DNA of 64,000 nucleotides, from contig WNNJ02003660.1 of NCBI GenBank assembly GCA_012934845.2, positions 124,001 to 188,000 of the forward strand, in the 5' to 3' direction. The translations under genes and the position numbers were made by a program. The DNA comes from Pomphorhynchus laevis (Eukaryota > Acanthocephala > Palaeacanthocephala > Echinorhynchida > Pomphorhynchidae). The notes beneath the pieces are model-generated. The model saw only the letters and a list, made by a program, of their open reading frames with translations. It did no database searches and was not told the origin of the DNA. Numbering within the stretch: the first letter of the stretch is position 1; each line of letters starts with the position of its first letter. Positions 20,701 through 30,464 of this stretch are shown here, one piece after another.

Positions 20701-23700
20701 TTAAAATCATAAGTGGAAAATTTTTATGGATTATAATAAATAATTTACTTTGTATTAGAATAAGATACTATATAATCAAATTTCGTCGGAGGAAATACGT
20801 CATTAGCGCGTATTCGATCTCGCTGTTATGTTAGGTCGAGGAATAAGAGTTGAAATCTGATAACATAGCAGCTCCTCCTGATGACCTTTAATCCTTATTC
20901 TGATACATCGCCTATTATTTATTAGTCGATTCATAAAAATTGAATTTTATTTTAAATTTTGACTTTACAAACTCATAATAGTGCAAGTTACAAACACAAT
21001 GTTTTCAAATTAATCGTCCTTTTCAACCGAGTCGGCTGTCTCGGTTTTATCGTCCGAGATTTTGACTTGATATAAATATAAAAATAAATAAATATAAAAA
21101 TAAATTTATAGAATTATTTATTATTCATCTTTATTTTTATTTTAAAATATGTATACTCAGTTATCAGATTTGCTCTACTGACAAGTTATTGTTGACCTGT
21201 TGACCTTTTTTCCCGGTCAGAAATAACCGAAGCTGTATTATTTATACGACAGAAAAATTTATTTTTCTGTCGTATAAATTTATTTTTCTGTCAATCTTGG
21301 TAAACTTCCCAAATCTACCGCGAAATCTGCTATGCATATCAAGAAATTAATATTTCATGTTATGGCAGAGTGGCCCTCAAGTCCAGAGATTTGGCGCGAA
21401 GAGAATTTATTTTCTCCTACTTTTGAAACAAGTTTGATTGTTTTTTATTAATTTCTTATAATGCAGAAGTAAAAATCAACAAAATATTATTAAAAAATTA
21501 AATTTGCAATATACAAATCAATAAAATATAATTAACAATAAATTTTAACTATTAAGTGAAACAAGTTTTGTATGGATGAATAATAAACAATATGCTTTGT
21601 ATAAGGTACACTAAATAATCAAATTTCATCAGTGAAAATACGTCATTAGCATGTAGTTAGCCTCGCTGCTGTGCTTGGTCGAGGAATAGGGATTGACACC
21701 TGAAAACATGGCAGTTCCTCTTCATAACCTCCAACCCTTATTATGATACATTGTTTATTATTTATTAGTAAATTCATAAATCAAATCAGCTAAATAACCT
21801 CCAACCCTTATTATGATACATTGTTTATTATTTATTAGTAAATTCACAAATCAAATCAGCTAAATGAGTCTACGTATTTAATATAATTATAAAATAAACA
21901 AAACATAATAATTCTAAATCAAATTTTAATAATTAAATAATAAAATTAATAATTGTTTTTAGATTTTCAATAATTTAAATCAAGTTAAAAAAAATGAAAT
22001 TTAAAATAAACGTCATTTTTATGAATTGACTAATAAATAACAGACGTTGTATCAGAATAAGAATTAGAGGTCATGAATAGGAACTGCTATGCTATCAGGT
22101 TTCGGCCCCTAATTCCTCACCCTTACATAGCAGCGGGCCCAAACACTTGCTAATGACTTATTTCCCTTTATTAAATTTGATTTTCTAGTATTATATTCTA
22201 ATAGAAAGTATATTATTTATAAGATATTATTATTAATATTATATTTAATAATTATATATATATTCAATATTAATTATATATTCATAATTATTAAATATTC
22301 AATATTTAATAATTAATTAATAAAATTAATAATTGTTTTTAGATTTTCTCTAATTTAAATCAAGTTAAAATAAAAAATTGAAATTTTAAATAAAAGTCAT
22401 TTTTATGAATTGTCTAATAAATAACAGACGTTGTATCAGAATAAGGATTATAGATTAGAGCTCATCAGGAGGAACTGCTATGCTATCAGGTTTCGGGAAT
22501 AGTGAAATAGTTATTAGAATAAAGAATTGATAAGTAATTTAATAAATAATTGCTATATATTGTCAGGAACTGCATCAGGATGAACTGCTAATAAAACAAT
22601 CATATTTACAAATTAATAATTATCCATAAATTAATTATTTTATATAAGATTTTCTATAATTTATATCAAGTTAAAATAAAAAATTGAAATTTAAAATAAA
22701 CTTCATTTTTATGAATTGACTAATAAATAACAGACGAAAATAAAAGTTATTTTTATGACTTGACTAATAGATAGCAGACAATGCATCACAAAATAAGAAA
22801 TGGCGTAAGTCTTTATCATTGAAGTGTTTACTATTGAACAATTAATGACGCATATTATGCATATGTATTATTATGTATAAAATGTATTATATAACTAATG
22901 TGAGTTATATGTTGTACCTTATTTAATCCAAACATTTAACGTTATTTGAATAAAATATCATCGATTGATATTTAGCAATTTATTATGATATTTCACCATT
23001 AATCAGATTAGCTAACTGAGTCTACGTATTTTATATATTTTACAAATAATAAATAATTGTTATATAAGATTTTTTATAATTTAATTCAAGTTAAAATAAA
23101 AAATTTAAATTTACGATAAACGTCATTTTTATGAATTGACTAATACATAACAGAAGTTGGATAAGAATAAGGATTACAGATCATCAGGAGGAATTGCTAT
23201 GTTATCCTATTATTACCTAACATAGCAGCATAAATGTATTAAATTTAATAATTAAATAATAAAATAAATCATTGTTATAACATTTTTATAATTTAAATCA
23301 AGTTAAAATAAAAAATTGAAATTTAAAATAAACGTCATTTTTATGAATTGATTTATAAATAACAAGCGTTGTATCAGAATAAGAATTAGAGGTCATGAAT
23401 AGGAACTGCTATGCTATCATAAAACAAATCAAATCAGCTAACTGAGTCTACAAATTAAAAATAACAGTCTAATAAATTAAAAATTAAGTGATGATTGATA
23501 TTGAATTACAGCTGGATGATGTACGATAGATTAATGACGTATGATAAATTAATGACATACAATGTATTGATGACGTAGGATAGATTAATTACATACAATA
23601 GATTAATGATGTACGATAGATTAATGATGTACGATAGATTAATGATGTAAAATTGATAAAACTACGTCATGCACATATGAAAGTATTAAATAGTAATATT

Positions 23701-26700
23701 TCTATAATCTAATAAAATTATAATTTAATAATCAGATTGAAATTGAAAATATTTGATTAGATTATACTTAAAAATTGTTTTAACACTTTTTGTGGTATAT
23801 AATACAAATACTTCTGTATTAATATATGAAATATTAAAATTTGAAATTGGATCAATATCATAATTAATATAATGGATGAATATCATAATTAATATATAAT
23901 AATTACAATTATTATGATCGTAATTTAAACGTCATAAAAATCTAACTTATTTTTAGGAGACTTTGTGTTCGAGGATTTGTGAGCTTGCCGAAGAATTTAC
24001 TAATCCACAGTATTCTTACTGGTATTTACAATCTGGGTTTCGTACGCTTACTAGAGAATGGCATTGTATTGATAAATGGCGATACAGTAAATATCTTATG
24101 GTGATTGTTTGCTTTCGCATCTTATATTTATATTTACCTAGTCTGCATTAGAAATAAACTGTAAATACATGAAAATACTTTTTTTATTTATAAAATAATT
24201 AATAAATTATTTGTTGATTCAAATAGTTAATAACTTAAATTATTTTATTATTTGTATTATTTTATTAATTTTAATAAATAATAATTTATAATTAATAATT
24301 ATAATTTTATTATTTAAGTATATGGACGTTTTTGTTTTCTGCACCTTGATAAAAGGCTATATTGGCATAATAAATATTCTTAGATTGATATATTATTAAG
24401 AACTCCAAAATGTACAAACAAACACGAAACCGTGATGCGTCAAATAATAAAAAATATTGTACTTTTTTATTTAGTGCGCAGGGCGATTGCGAGCAGAACG
24501 GGCACCCCGATCGCATAAAGAAATTGAGCGAGCCAGTTGTATACCAATCGTTGACCGAAGGCGTGTCAATTCCTCTACGTACGTGTGTATTTTTCTAATT
24601 GCCAATTTATGAGCAATGCGCTGAATTATCGTCACCGACGATTTGCTTTCATCACCAAAACAGGAAAACACGAATGGCGCAAAGTTTGCCCTCTCTATTA
24701 GTATTACTCTCTCTTGATACTTTGCGATTTTTCGCTTTTCGTGAAATTCAAAGGCGGACGTTGTTGACTTCAAGAGGTTGGACGGCGTGAATGCGTTGAA
24801 TACGCATGTATCGAATAAAGTTCGCTCAAAACGATCTCCGTAAAATCCATAGCAAGCAATGTCTAAACGTGCCTCATGATCTCTAGAAGTGCTTGTGCGC
24901 TCGAACACAATACTATGGTGAACTGATTTCAATACTGGTTCTGTCTGGACATTATTGCAAATTTCGGTCATGGAATTGGATAATATATCACGAATCAAAT
25001 CGTGTCTAATCGAAGGATGACCTCCAGTTGGACAAGTTAGTGAGTGTGCCAGTGATGTTCGTTCACCGCATGGGCAATGTAAGGGAACATCGCGAGACAG
25101 TCTATTGTACCAATCTCCAATTGCATCCCGAAATTCCATATTATTTAGACGAGTACAACGGTCATTTGTAGGATACGTGGATAGCCTTGATGAAGCACCC
25201 TTGACTTGTAGGTGCTCCAATATGTATATAGCAGTTTTATCTATATCAGATAGCTTATCCAAAAGTAGGGATTTGTGCATCTCGTTTTTTGATGTGCGTA
25301 TCTGGGAAATATACTTATCTTGCTCCGCCTTTAACTCAACCCCATTCAAGCCGACTAAATAAGGAAGGCATAGCTTCTCAGAGTTTTCGAACTCTACTTG
25401 CGATGTGACTCGTGGGTCAACTAGGCGACGACCACTATGTCTTAATGGGAGCGAAAATAATGGCCACATGGAATTGTCGTTTGTTGAGTTCAAATTAAAA
25501 AGTTCGTCAAAGCGACGCAAAATAATATCATTTAATTCTTCGAACCAACCATTTAAGCAATTCGTCGTTCGTTGCATGTGTATATATTTATGCTGTAAAG
25601 CTCTGTTCATACTTTCATAGCTTACTTGTAAATCAATAACACCGACGTCAGCTAAACAATCAACAAGCAGTATTTAAAAATTTTTGAGCTTATTGTTTTG
25701 TGAATATAATTATTATCACCGATCGGAGCACCCAATACTATGATTCCATCGACGGCGATTTTTATTCCTGGGTCTTTAAATAGTTCGTACATAGTAGATG
25801 CTTTATCAGGTGAAGTTAGCAGCACATACTTTTCCTTATTTATATTAAATCCAAAAGCAGATCCGTCTTCGCATAGAAATTTGAATGAATTGTAGATTTG
25901 ATTAGGTTCACCGACTAAATTACCATCATCCGCGTACCAGAATTGATTGATACGAGGGAATTTGTCTTAAATGCCCTTCAATAGTGGTATGGTCGCTACC
26001 GCGTAAGCAGACATTGCTAGTACATTGCCCTGTGTGAAGCCTTCGTAAGATGTTATAAATTCATTTCCAATCGATAATTTGGATGGACTATCATAGAGGT
26101 TGTGTAATACTATAGACATTGATGAACATATGCGAGACATGTTAATAAGAGCTGCTGGTCTGTTAATTCTATTTAATGCATTATCTGCGTCGATCGTCAT
26201 AAGAACTGCATCAGGATTTTTGAACAAGCAATAACGAACTGCGTGGGTAACACACATAACTCCGGCTCGCTGGCCAGCACACATTTGTAATCGTCCACAA
26301 ACTTGTTGTATGTCGTCAGAAAGGAGAGAGAATAGCCTTCGACGTTATTCTTATACTAACGTATCCAATGCCTTTAGGCATTATACCTGATTCTTTCTTT
26401 AGGGCAATTAATCTATTGGTATTCAGTACTTTTATAACATCATTAGGCAAGTGCTCCGTTGCTAGAGACCGTGCAAATATCGAGAGAGCTTCAGCCACTT
26501 GTTTGATTCGTTACCAAACTTTGTTAGCATATGCACCCAAGCTAAGGCATCTATGCCCGAAGGACCTGCACCGCCTTTCACCTGTTTGGCCATGTGTATA
26601 ATTAATTCATTGTTAATAGAATCGAATATCACTGAATGGAAACTTGGAACAGTGATTTGGGCCTTCCAGTTAATAGCATCTGGATCCAATGGAGCTTGTA

Positions 26701-29700
26701 CAGGGTGTTTGTCAGGTAATAATTCTCATACGGATCTAGAACCAACCAAATCATCAGGTAGCAAGGGAACTCCAACTTTAGACTCGGTATCTAAAAGATG
26801 CATTGCCTTGCTCAATCTAGAGCTCTCTACTAGTGAGATGAAACTTTTGCGCCAGTCGTTTGTTTTTGGTTATTTCACTTTCAATGTTTTTATACTTTGC
26901 ATCGCCAAGGCTTCTGCATATAATTTACCAAATTCATTCTTGAACCACAGATCCAGTCGTCGAGATAAAGTCGCTTTTAATGATTTAATATTATTACGTA
27001 CGTTCCTTTGTAGAATCAGATGACTAAAGATTATGTACTTATGAAAATCTTCCGAATTAGTTAACGAATCCCAGTATATACGTGCAAGTTCTGATATAAA
27101 TATTTTGGCTTCTATACATTTCCGAAGTCTGAATAAGTCAGGTTGCCAATGTACAACTCTTGTACAGATGTCGATTACGGATAAAATTTCAGAGTCCCCT
27201 GATGTATCGTATGTCTTATCAATATTTAGCGGATGAGCAACATGACAACCTCTATAAAATGACATTGATAGCTTTGAAGTAGTTTGTTTTATGGTTGACA
27301 TAGACACATTATTTATATCAGTTGGACTGGAATCAACATGATGATTTGTACGATTTACTGCGGAACAGTTTAAGCAAAATATTTTCTTCTTAGCACACTG
27401 ACAGCCTTTGCATTTCGCGTCTAGGCCATTGCATGACCAGCATTTCAGCTCTGTCGCAGGTTTGTCCTTTGGCATTAATTGAGGATAGAGTTGATAGATT
27501 AATCCTCAATTAATCCTCATTAATTGAGGATTAATTATGGGTAGAGTTGATCCTAATTTTTATATAAATCGAAACACTACTTTATTATTTTGTTTACATT
27601 TCAAGTGTCATATGATGTCATATGATTTTATATTTTAAAAATATACAGATTTATCGTTCTATAGCTGCTGCGCTTTCTCTTGCGCAAATATTTCATCATA
27701 TTGGATAAACAACAATGGAACAAAAGTGATACAAGATCATTTACTAGATTTCTTACTAACGAGCTCCTAACTGAAAACATTGACAAATGTCCAACAGGTT
27801 TACTAAAGACAGAATTTTTAATTATTTTCTTTTTTTTTCAGCCGTATCTTTCCAAATATGTTCAATATACTGTGAAGAGCTATCTATCGCAGCCGGATCA
27901 AGTTTGAAGCGTTCAACCGTAAATGGGTTATTGTTACCATTTTGTAAAGTTATTTCAACCGCTAAGAGGTAATATTGATATATTTGCCTCATTCAATATC
28001 TGAATTTATAAATACTTGTAATACATTTTTAATAAACGTAGAACCTTCATTAATTTCAAGCTTAAATCTTAAAGCTTAGATTTACTTTTGTGGTTTTTGT
28101 GATGTGCTTCTTTATAAATTTACGGCACAAGTTTTCTTGGTTTTAATTAAAAACGCGTGATTTTAATTTTAATTTTATTTTTAATTAAAAGATCTATTCA
28201 CATCTCAATTTGTTTAGGTTGCATTTAACTGCTGTGTTTCAGTAACACGAATGTTACTATTTATATTTGAAGACTTGTAGAATTATTCTTTTAAAAATAA
28301 AACGTATAAACGATAAAAAATTCATTACATTTTATTAAAATCGTGTTCAAACAGCGTTGGATCCCCTTATTTTTAAAGAGGTTTACTGATGAAAATCTTA
28401 TAAAACTTTAAAACTTTTATTTGAAACCTTAAATACAAAATATAATAAAGTAAACTTTGTAAAGATTATATTTACAAAATTAATGTAAAAATTAATGACA
28501 AAAAATATATACAAAAAATATTAAAAAGTATATTAAAAAATATATAAAATATAAATTAAAAATATATTTATACGACAAAATTAATGTAAAAATTCTACGG
28601 TCCTATTTTTATCGTAGGTTGCTACTCAGCGCCATAGTGTTTGGGCACGTAAAATCCCAGGCTAGATATAACCCTCTTTGCAATAATTTTGTAAACATCT
28701 CGTAAAAGTCATAATATACTTTTTGTAAAATATTGTGTGAAAGTCATTTCGTAACTTTTGAGCCATATGTCGTTTTTGACATGTCTTGTCTATTATAAAA
28801 ATGAGGTATAAACTGAAGCAGCTAAGTCGTAATTTAGGATCGTAAGTGAGAAATACTCTCCATATCCAAATGCATGGATACGTCTATTTTATGCAATTAA
28901 TTTATTGATTGAAAATAAATTTTCTTCTTAATTCGATCAATGCATTAATAAACGTAAAGCATTTATAAAAAGTATACTAGTTATGCTAAACTCATATACT
29001 TGAATTTTTCCACACTAAAGTGCTTATATATATTTTACCTTAAGGTCTATTTTTTTATTAATCATTTCATTAACACTGATTTACACCACGTTACTTCGAA
29101 AATATCTTCTAGCCAAGTTAATGTTATAAAAGTTTAATTTAAAATCATTAAATTATATAATTGAGCTAATTCAAAATTTGCCTTTTGTTAAGGCAAAATG
29201 TAAATTTTGACTGTAGAGAAACTCTTCTCTACAATTATTCCATTCTTAAAGTCATAGCTTCAAGAATTTACGAATTCTTAAACCTTTCAAATTAAGATTA
29301 ATTAATTCTTAAGCGTTCATAGATTAATTTTATAAAATTTTATAAATTTGTAATTTTATAATAGACTCTTATTAATTTTATAAAATTATAAAAATAATAG
29401 ATCAGAACTGAACCTATATATTTTATACTTGAATAAAAAATAAATAATTATAACTTTAATTTGAAATTATTAAATTATATAATTGAGCTAATTTTACTAC
29501 TTAATAAAGTTATCTTACTTACTAGCATGTTTGTTAATTCAAAATTTGCCTTCTGTTTAAGGTAAATTATAATTTATATAATTTTATGTTATTTTATATA
29601 GATGTTTTATTTATAAATTTAAATAAAAAATTAATAATTTTAACTTTAATCTAAAATTATTACATTATAAAATTTAGCTAATTTTATTACTTAATTACTA

Positions 29701-30060
29701 GCGTGTTTTTTAATTCAAAATTTGCCTTTTGTTATTATAAAGCTATATCAAACTTCTCTAGCTTTTAAAATATATGAAATTTTAAAAAATGTTCTAACAT
29801 CGTTTTAACATATCATCATTCATACAGCAAATATTTTAAGAAAATGTGCGTTTAGTTCAACTTATTTGAAACATATCAGTGACGAAGTTTTTAATGTAAT
29901 TGTGGAGGCGTCGTTCGCGTGCTTGTCAATAGATAATAATAACGGTGCTGATAATTTGACTTTCCGTCCTAAGTACTCCGGATTTAAGCTTTCCAAACAA
30001 GAGATCAAGCTTCTTCGTCAAGGAATAAACTTAAGCGATTCCGAGTCTGCTAATTTAAAG
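14597..30060 (+). CDS. RRP1: RRP1/Nop52-family ribosomal RNA processing protein (spliced, 3' end uncertain)
   Basis: Six exons give 276 residues that follow the Nop52 domain in order. An N-terminal helix (HSAVKMLQRMVSQL) precedes the diagnostic LDIWRGLFQCYWMCDKMLSQ. Next come WYLQSGFRTLTREWHCIDKW, RYSKYLMLLRFLLRKYF and the PFCKVIS block. RRP1 proteins are nucleolar and act in 27S to 25/28S rRNA maturation and 60S subunit assembly. Exons: 14597-14720, 16707-16786, 23957-24100, 27665-27797, 27842-27968, 29841-30060. Phases agree at each join. Introns are 1986, 7170, 3564, 44 and 1872 bases. Family members run longer, so more exons may follow; if the last donor is not used, a stop occurs at 30079-30081. 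Confidence 0.85.
15061..15735 (+). repeat. Head-to-tail Penelope-like UTR repeats in RRP1 intron 1
   Basis: Three partial monomers in tandem. Each carries the CCTGATAGCATARCAGTTCC box, CTGATGRCCTC and CTTATTCTGATACA, then GTCAATTCATAAAAAT and TTTAACTTGAT. The last monomer runs on to GACTCAGTTAGCTGATTTG at about 15703-15721, which marks the repeat end in other copies. The monomer is the 3' UTR found behind the reverse transcriptase at 35958. Head-to-tail partial copies are typical of Penelope-like insertions. Confidence 0.75.
16707..16786 (+). CDS. RRP1: RRP1 exon 2
   Basis: Acceptor TTTGTAG at 16706. Encodes DFTKDEILDIWRGLFQCY and WMCDKMLSQ, the most diagnostic part of the Nop52 family (WRGLFYCMWMSDK in relatives). 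Donor follows CACAG at 16787. Confidence 0.9.
16986..17033. repeat. Near-perfect hairpin
   Basis: Arms TTTCCTGTCGTACAGT (16991-17006) and ACTGTACGACAGGAAA (17013-17028) are perfectly complementary with a 6-base loop. The pairing extends outward with one mismatch. It is probably the trace of a small inverted-repeat element. Confidence 0.7.
17104..17286. repeat. Foldback element with 68-bp arms
   Basis: The arms begin AGCTGGATCAATGAAAAG at 17104 and end TCTTTGATCCAGCT at 17286, with about 46 bases between them. Each arm, read inside out, contains CTGAAGAYGCT, a short stem-loop and CGATATATC. That layout resembles the CTGAAGATG...GCGAAA signature at Penelope-like 3' ends. It may be two inverted Penelope 3' termini rather than a DNA-transposon MITE. 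Confidence 0.7.
17440..20560 (-). mobile_element. Old copy of the L2/CR1-like LINE in RRP1 intron 2
   Basis: The minus strand carries the same family as 10183-14330 in diverged form. Endonuclease pieces (LLFVLGDFSNRLNRPSN, ILAGTLDIIATP) lie at 19620-20147. RT fingers (LISLLPNLSKLLERLM) are at 18647-18961 and the RT palm (GVPKGSVLGPVIFSLLGDL, QYVDDILLYY) at 18138-18521. Several stops and frame changes separate them, and ORF1 is missing. A 116-bp stretch near 20119-20332 is present twice. It is antisense to the host gene and the oldest of the copies here. Confidence 0.8.
20715..21180 (+). repeat. Penelope-like 3' end with UTR repeat
   Basis: Begins with ATTTTTATGGATTATAATA, the same sequence that closes the reverse-transcriptase frame at 35935-35960. 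The shared UTR follows: TTTGTATTAGAATAA, GGAAATACGTCATTAGC, TGTTATGTTAGG, GAAATCTGATAACATAGCAG and CTGATGACC. It ends near ACTCAGTTATCAGATTTG. It is the best single copy of the complete 3' region in RRP1 intron 2. Confidence 0.75.
21241..21278. repeat. 38-base near-perfect palindrome
   Basis: TTTATACGACAGAAAAAT is mirrored by ATTTTTCTGTCGTATAAA with two bases between. It shares the CGACAG core with the hairpin at 16986. Confidence 0.65.
21570..21866 (+). repeat. Penelope-like UTR repeat with 70-bp internal duplication
   Basis: Another + strand 3' copy, from ATGGATGAATAATAAACAAT to AAATCAGCTAA. The segment from ATAACCTCCAACCC to CAGCTAA occurs twice, at about 21724 and 21794. Confidence 0.65.
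21830..23470 (-). repeat. Cluster of minus-strand Penelope-like UTR repeats
   Basis: At least five copies in reverse orientation (about 21830-22215, 22310-22500, 22640-22760, 22985-23220, 23270-23450). Each reads AATCAGCTAACTGAGTCTAC, AATTGACTAATAAATAACAG, then GGTCATCAGGAGGAACTGC and ATGCTATCAGGTTTCGG or subsets of these. They stand in inverted arrangement to the + strand copies just upstream in the same RRP1 intron. Confidence 0.75.
23518..23661. repeat. 18-bp tandem repeat in strict register
   Basis: Eight units of GATGTACGATAGATTAAT with substitutions but no insertions or deletions. It ends 295 bases before RRP1 exon 3. The length is divisible by three, but it lies in an intron and I see no coding use. 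Confidence 0.75.
23957..24100 (+). CDS. RRP1: RRP1 exon 3
   Basis: Acceptor TTATTTTTAG at 23956. Encodes 48 residues, from ETLCSRICELAEEF through WYLQSGFRTLTREWHCIDKW to RYSKYLM. This matches the FLEAFWQTMNREWNGIDRLR region of relatives. Donor GTGATT at 24101; phase 0 on both sides. Confidence 0.9.
24471..25610 (-). CDS. LINE C-terminal region: zinc motif and restriction-like endonuclease
   Basis: A 379-residue open stretch. CPCGERTSLAHSLTCPTGGH gives a CCHC-type metal site. RLDIACYGFYGDRFERTLFD then fits a PD-(D/E)XK-type nuclease core (the RLDI...FFDVRVF block in relatives). The end carries RSISLCDRGARSARN. In R2-type elements this nuclease nicks the target and starts reverse transcription. 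The frame is open throughout, so the copy is recent. The nuclease assignment is by motif layout, not by a search. Confidence 0.65.
   Translation of the reverse strand: MNRALQHKYIHMQRTTNCLNGWFEELNDIILRRFDELFNLNSTNDNSMWPLFSLPLRHSGRRLVDPRVTSQVEFENSEKLCLPYLVGLNGVELKAEQDKYISQIRTSKNEMHKSLLLDKLSDIDKTAIYILEHLQVKGASSRLSTYPTNDRCTRLNNMEFRDAIGDWYNRLSRDVPLHCPCGERTSLAHSLTCPTGGHPSIRHDLIRDILSNSMTEICNNVQTEPVLKSVHHSIVFERTSTSRDHEARLDIACYGFYGDRFERTLFDTCVFNAFTPSNLLKSTTSAFEFHEKRKIAKYQERVILIERANFAPFVFSCFGDESKSSVTIIQRIAHKLAIRKIHTYVEELTRLRSTIGIQLARSISLCDRGARSARNRPAH
26870..27475 (-). CDS. LINE N-terminal Cys-rich protein region
   Basis: Starts MPKDKPATELKCWSCNGLD. The spacing C-x2-C-x7-C-x2-C-x-C-x6-C-x2-C (residues about 12-39) suggests a small zinc-binding, probably nucleic-acid-binding module. 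A helical region with ISELARIYWD and LSRRLDLWFKNEFGKLYAEA follows; relatives have the same RRL-LW motif just before the RT. A fragment at 7280-7830 carries the same region. Function is inferred from position. Confidence 0.6.
   Translation of the reverse strand: MPKDKPATELKCWSCNGLDAKCKGCQCAKKKIFCLNCSAVNRTNHHVDSSPTDINNVSMSTIKQTTSKLSMSFYRGCHVAHPLNIDKTYDTSGDSEILSVIDICTRVVHWQPDLFRLRKCIEAKIFISELARIYWDSLTNSEDFHKYIIFSHLILQRNVRNNIKSLKATLSRRLDLWFKNEFGKLYAEALAMQSIKTLKVK
27475..27545. repeat. Small inverted repeat at LINE 5' edge
   Basis: AATCCTCAATTAA (27510-27522) and TTAATTGAGGATT (27530-27542) form a hairpin. A further ATTAATTGAGGAT copy at 27475 overlaps the LINE start. It may have formed at the 5' junction of the insertion. 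Confidence 0.5.
27665..27797 (+). CDS. RRP1: RRP1 exon 4
   Basis: Acceptor TTCTATAG at 27664. Encodes LLRFLLRKYFIILDKQQWNK through DKCPT, matching the LIRRVLRQSFEVLKRNGW region of relatives. One base carries over the following 44-base intron (27798-27841). Confidence 0.88.
27842..27968 (+). CDS. RRP1: RRP1 exon 5
   Basis: Acceptor TTTTTTTTCAG at 27841. Encodes AVSFQICSIYCEELSIAAG and LLLPFCKVISTAK, matching the HLIDIYLEEL and LEPFLKLLAKTKD blocks of the family. Donor GTAATA at 27969, leaving two bases of the next codon. Confidence 0.88.
27969..29840. other. RRP1 intron 5, with a three-copy direct repeat
   Basis: No gene recognised. A segment with ATTAAATTATATAATTGAGC and TTAATTCAAAATTTGCCTT occurs at about 29125-29220, 29450-29570 and 29635-29745, increasingly diverged. 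The rest is AT-rich sequence without recognised content. Confidence 0.5.
29841..30060 (+). CDS. RRP1: RRP1 exon 6 (last confident exon)
   Basis: The acceptor TTTTAAG at 29840 keeps frame with exon 5, giving RKCAFSSTYLKHISDEVFN then VIVEASFACL; the CAG at 29827 would break it. This is the end of the Nop52 domain. The tail LSKQEIKLLRQGINLSDSES is less conserved. The exon ends AAG before GTCTAC. If it is not spliced there, the protein ends after KVYNLIN at 30079-30081. Confidence 0.75.
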
Positions 30061-30464
30061 GTCTACAATTTAATTAATTAATTTATTATTAATAATTTAT
30101 TATTACAAAATATATGTATTTCCAATAATTGTAATTGCATTCAATTCGTGTTTATATTTATTATAAACACGTATTTAAAATTATATATTTATTATATTTG
30201 ACTATGAAATCAAACCAAGTTTAACAGGTAAGTTTCCTTTTTAATTTATTTTTAAAATTGTCTATTGAACGTTATTCGCATTTTAATTTGTACATATTTC
30301 ACAGACACATGATTCTATTATGTTATTTGATAGTATAAGAATCTTTAATGATATATTTAATAATGAAATCTACTTTATATAAATATACTTTATATGAAGT
30401 AAATTTAAAAAATAGACTTATTAAAATCAAAAGAATAATTAGAAATACAGATTATTATAAATAT

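Larger units (their letters stand above)
24310..27480 (-). mobile_element. LINE with Cys-rich N-terminus and restriction-like endonuclease
   Basis: A nearly complete non-LTR element in RRP1 intron 3, antisense to the gene. The minus strand carries an N-terminal Cys motif (27475-26870), a reverse transcriptase with TIDADNALNRINRPAAL near 26195 and TQGNVLAMSAYAVATIPLL near 26010, the catalytic YADD at about 25926-25937, and a C-terminal endonuclease frame (25610-24471). There is no apurinic endonuclease. The RT style (TTQGDPLAMAMYA in relatives) and CPCG...SIRHDLIRD region recall a family I know from cnidarian and other animal sequences; I cannot name its clade. Frame changes separate the three parts. 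Confidence 0.8.

Noticed and set aside
29821-29840. CATACAG at 29827 as acceptor for RRP1 exon 6
   Set aside because: Joining exon 5 there gives an early stop; the TTTTAAG acceptor at 29840 keeps the frame.
30199-30227. FDYEIKPSLT open codons before GTAAGT, looking like the next RRP1 block (FDY...)
   Set aside because: There is no AG acceptor between 30061 and 30215 to start such an exon, so the match is probably chance.
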